Source of the DNA: Lates calcarifer
Lineage: Eukaryota > Chordata > Actinopteri > Centropomidae
Assembly (NCBI RefSeq): GCF_001640805.2
Contig: NC_066837.1
Span: 20,515,341 to 20,579,340, forward strand
DNA length: 64,000 nucleotides
Direction: 5' to 3'
Shown here piece by piece: positions 62,201-64,000 of the stretch (its first letter is position 1; each line of letters starts with the position of its first letter). The notes below the pieces were generated by a model. It did not search any database, had not been told where the DNA came from, and saw only the letters and a list, made by a program, of their open reading frames with translations. The position numbers were made by a program, and so were the translations under genes.

Positions 62201-63553
62201 GAGGTCGATTTTCATAGTCATCATATTTTTTGAAGATAAGCTGAGGAAAAGTAAGTAAGTAAATATCATGACCCCGTCTGTAGGTATTGGAGGAGGGATT
62301 ATCCATAACAGCGAGCTGGTCCATGGCAGCACCTTCTGTGCTGCAGAGCTGGGTCATATCATGGTTTCGCTAGATGGCCCAGAGTGTTCATGTGGCAGTC
62401 GTGGGTGCATAGAGGCCTATGCATCTGGCCAGGCTTTGCAGAGAGAGGCTAAAAGGCTGCACGATGGTAAGTGTTTTTTGTATATATGAATCTTCAAGGA
62501 AGACTCTCTTCAAGGAAGAGTCATTCTAGAGTCAGTCTAAACATGGTGCATGTACACCCTGAGAACAGCTTGTAGTTTTGTTTTCTCTCAAGGGTTGTAT
62601 ATGCATAAAGGAATAGTTCACCCAAAAATGTACACATAACACACACTGGTGACAAGGGCATCTCCAAAGAAAGAGCCTGTGCATATAAGCTGAATATAGG
62701 ACAATGAGAATTTGAAGCAATTTTTGAACATAAAACTAGAAAAGCAGATAATTACAAAATGATTTTTGCATCAACTTATTACATTGTTATCATTGTTGTG
62801 TTGTTGAAGTGTTTTAGATTTATGACTTTTTTGAAATCTAGAAGAATGAAGAAAACCTAGTCAAGTCCTTAAGTCATATGAATTAAATATAGTGTCTTGT
62901 CTCAAAGGGCTTGACAATACAGTATCATTCACATAGTTGAGGCTCTGTAATGTCTGACCTGTGTGTTGGTGTGTCTCAGAGGACCTGCTAAAGGTGGAGG
63001 GGAGGGATATGAAGCTTTTGGAGCCCGTGACTGCTGCCCACCTCATCAACGCAGCCAAACTGGGGAACTCCAAAGCTGAGGCTGCTCTGAACAAGGGTTT
63101 GTGTTTTGTTTAAGTGTCCGAGAGTAATAGTGGGTTCAAACAGTGTGTGGGAACATTGACAACATAGTATAGGAGGGAGGTTTGACAATGAGTTGCTACA
63201 TTTGTATTAGTGGGCTTCAGTGCAATGTGGCATAGTCCATAATTAATATGTCACCTGTCATAATAAAACAACAGAAATATCACATTTTTATCTTTTCTTT
63301 CATCTTTCTCTCTCCAGCTTCCACAGCTCTGGGTGTGGGGATCATCAACATCCTGCACATAGTGAACCCCTCACTAGTGATTCTGTCTGGAGTCCTGGCC
63401 TCTTACTACCAAGCCCCAGTGCAGCAGGTCATCACCGAGAGAGCCCTCTTCTCTGCCCAGAGCATCAAAGTTCTCACATCAGACTTGGAGGAACCTGCAT
63501 TACTTGGGGCTGCTAGCCTGGTCTTAGACTATGCAACCCGAAGGACATATTGA
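56266..63553 (+). CDS. gne: Bifunctional UDP-N-acetylglucosamine 2-epimerase/N-acetylmannosamine kinase, complete
   Basis: GNE is the cytosolic, rate-limiting enzyme of sialic acid synthesis: UDP-GlcNAc to ManNAc and UDP, then ManNAc to ManNAc-6-phosphate with ATP. Thirteen coding exons with GT/AG borders join without a frame break into 729 aa, against 722 in the main human form. The difference is six residues at the N-terminus and one near residue 200. The epimerase domain (about 1-385) has the [11 protein letters not shown] start, the [11 protein letters not shown] motif (D118) and [10 protein letters not shown] (H227). The CMP-sialic acid feedback-site arginines, mutated in human sialuria (R263, R266), are R270 and R273 here. 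The kinase domain (about 413-729) has the ATP motif DLGGTNLR, the catalytic Asp in WVDNDGN (D524) and the zinc site GH(x)[11 protein letters not shown]. The ATG lies 21 nt inside its exon with A at -3 and G at +4; the frame is open upstream to the acceptor. Confidence 0.97.
56808..56956 (+). CDS. gne: gne exon, N-terminal epimerase fold
   Basis: Acceptor cttttag, donor GG|gtaaga. [20 protein letters not shown], then [20 protein letters not shown] and LGSHLIDDY. Confidence 0.95.
57130..57376 (+). CDS. gne: gne exon with [11 protein letters not shown] motif
   Basis: Acceptor actctgcag, donor GAG|gtgagg. [20 protein letters not shown] ... [20 protein letters not shown] and [12 protein letters not shown]. 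It holds the substrate-binding Asp and Glu positions of the epimerase. Confidence 0.96.
58417..58500 (+). mobile_element. Terminal part of a hAT-like non-autonomous element
   Basis: aggggtgcaacggtac and ggtacggtccgtacctcggt followed by ttttgggccacgggttcggt resemble a repeat end that is very common in fish. The other end was not located with confidence. Confidence 0.5.
58645..58820 (+). repeat. Tandem duplication, 108-bp period
   Basis: aacactttcatatggtaaac ... tgcctctta ... ttgactacttgtatacacta and aacactttcaaatgttaaag ... tgcctctta ... ttgactactggtatacacta are two diverged units starting at 58,645 and 58,753. Confidence 0.75.
59799..60006 (+). CDS. gne: gne exon, epimerase domain
   Basis: Acceptor ttctcccag, donor CTA G|gtatgc. 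[20 protein letters not shown], then [40 protein letters not shown] and YMDIIKSWL. Confidence 0.96.
60099..60251 (+). CDS. gne: gne exon with [10 protein letters not shown]
   Basis: Acceptor gtgttgcag, donor GCT G|gttagc. [20 protein letters not shown], then [20 protein letters not shown] and [10 protein letters not shown]. It includes the epimerase His (H227). Confidence 0.96.
60382..60594 (+). CDS. gne: gne exon with the allosteric-site arginines
   Basis: Acceptor cgttatcag, donor ACA G|gtgaga. [20 protein letters not shown], then [40 protein letters not shown] and [11 protein letters not shown]270 and R273 match the human sialuria positions. Confidence 0.97.
60857..60944 (+). CDS. gne: gne exon, end of epimerase domain
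   Basis: Acceptor tctgccag, donor CCC TG|gtatga. [20 protein letters not shown], then LQFGKRYP. Confidence 0.95.
61308..61518 (+). CDS. gne: gne exon, linker and kinase ATP motif
   Basis: Acceptor tcccatcag, donor ATG|gtaggc. [20 protein letters not shown], then [40 protein letters not shown] and [10 protein letters not shown]. The kinase domain starts with DLGGTNLR. Confidence 0.96.
61764..61893 (+). CDS. gne: gne exon, kinase domain
   Basis: Acceptor ctgtccag, donor GTC G|gtatgt. [20 protein letters not shown], then [20 protein letters not shown] and LGV. Confidence 0.95.
61974..62195 (+). CDS. gne: gne exon with catalytic WVDNDGN
   Basis: Acceptor acatctcag, donor ACA G|gtgggg. [20 protein letters not shown], then [40 protein letters not shown] and [13 protein letters not shown]. 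The catalytic Asp is D524. Confidence 0.96.
62284..62466 (+). CDS. gne: gne exon with the zinc-binding [10 protein letters not shown]
   Basis: Acceptor gtctgtag, donor GAT G|gtaagt. [20 protein letters not shown], then [40 protein letters not shown]. The His and three Cys of the ROK-type zinc site are intact. Confidence 0.96.
62980..63096 (+). CDS. gne: gne exon, kinase C-lobe
   Basis: Acceptor gtgtctcag, donor AAG G|gtttgt. [20 protein letters not shown], then [18 protein letters not shown]. The KDEAV stretch of human GNE differs here. Confidence 0.93.
63318..63553 (+). CDS. gne: gne last coding exon
   Basis: Acceptor ctctccag. [20 protein letters not shown], then [40 protein letters not shown] and [20 protein letters not shown] at 63,551-63,553. 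Leu719 stands where human GNE has Met712. Confidence 0.97.
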
Positions 63554-64000
63554 AGGATATAGTCCTTATTCACTTAGGACCGCTACCAACAAGACAACTG
63601 CAAAACTGAAAGAAAAGCACCTAACTGAACTTCCCAGATAGATACATAAGCATATCTAAGGGATACATTTTGAAGTGTGAAAGCGCTAGCGATTTTTTTT
63701 TTTTTTTCCCCCTGCTTGTTGATAACCTTGATGAAGACAGTTTTACTTGTGTTGTCTACAAAAATACAAATTCTCAAGCCTGTGAGAATCATGCCTTCAC
63801 TATGTCAGATGTTGGCAATATAGTAGCCCAGATACTTCAGGTGTGAGGTGGGTTCATTATGTGGACCAGAAATCCCACCTGTCTTTCATACCTACATAGG
63901 CAAGGTTTAATCAAGCCTCAGAGACTTTTCTTTTTAGAAAAAAGCATCAGTTTTTGAGTAAGCTACAAAGCCATCTTCAAGCCAAAATGACCCATACAGG
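63554..64000 (+). other. gne 3' UTR (continues past the window)
   Basis: No AATAAA hexamer was seen before the window end, so the transcript end lies beyond. It contains a T-run near 63,693-63,707. Confidence 0.6.

Overview
This is nuclear DNA from a ray-finned fish, probably a percomorph teleost. It has short exons in long AT-rich introns, many (CA)n/(TG)n microsatellites, and dispersed repeats typical of spiny-rayed fish. Three protein genes can be supported by splice-site and protein logic; nearly all the rest is intron or intergenic DNA. Family identities rest on remembered vertebrate proteins, not on a search.

Layout: (1) 1-10,590, + strand: the 3' half of a tropomodulin gene (tmod1). 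Five internal exons encode the actin-capping leucine-rich-repeat domain. Two different 3'-terminal exons follow, each with its own stop codon and polyadenylation signals; one encodes a tail I do not recognise. (2) 11,315 to about 30,000, - strand: a complete complexin gene (cplx1-like, 133 aa) in three coding exons, including a 31-nt first exon found by hand. It is convergent with tmod1. Its introns hold a MITE-like element, other repeats and a CpG-containing candidate promoter. (3) About 30,000-49,300: gene-poor DNA with a dense microsatellite cluster, a SINE, a transposase remnant and CTCF-like motifs. (4) 49,320-50,100: a CpG-containing stretch that may be the gne promoter and may carry a first coding exon of an unidentified - strand gene. 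(5) 56,245-63,553, + strand: the complete coding region of gne, the bifunctional UDP-GlcNAc 2-epimerase/ManNAc kinase, 13 coding exons and 729 aa, with key active-site and allosteric residues intact.

The three genes do not form a pathway. Tropomodulin caps actin pointed ends, complexin clamps and activates synaptic SNAREs, and GNE starts sialic acid synthesis. Human TMOD1 and GNE both lie on chromosome 9, whereas none of the four human complexins does. The complexin may therefore be an extra paralogue or a moved gene. The most noteworthy observations are the alternative tmod1 C-terminus, the complexin in this block, the orphan promoter/exon candidates at 13.6 kb and 49.4 kb, and a MITE with a perfect 16-bp inverted repeat.
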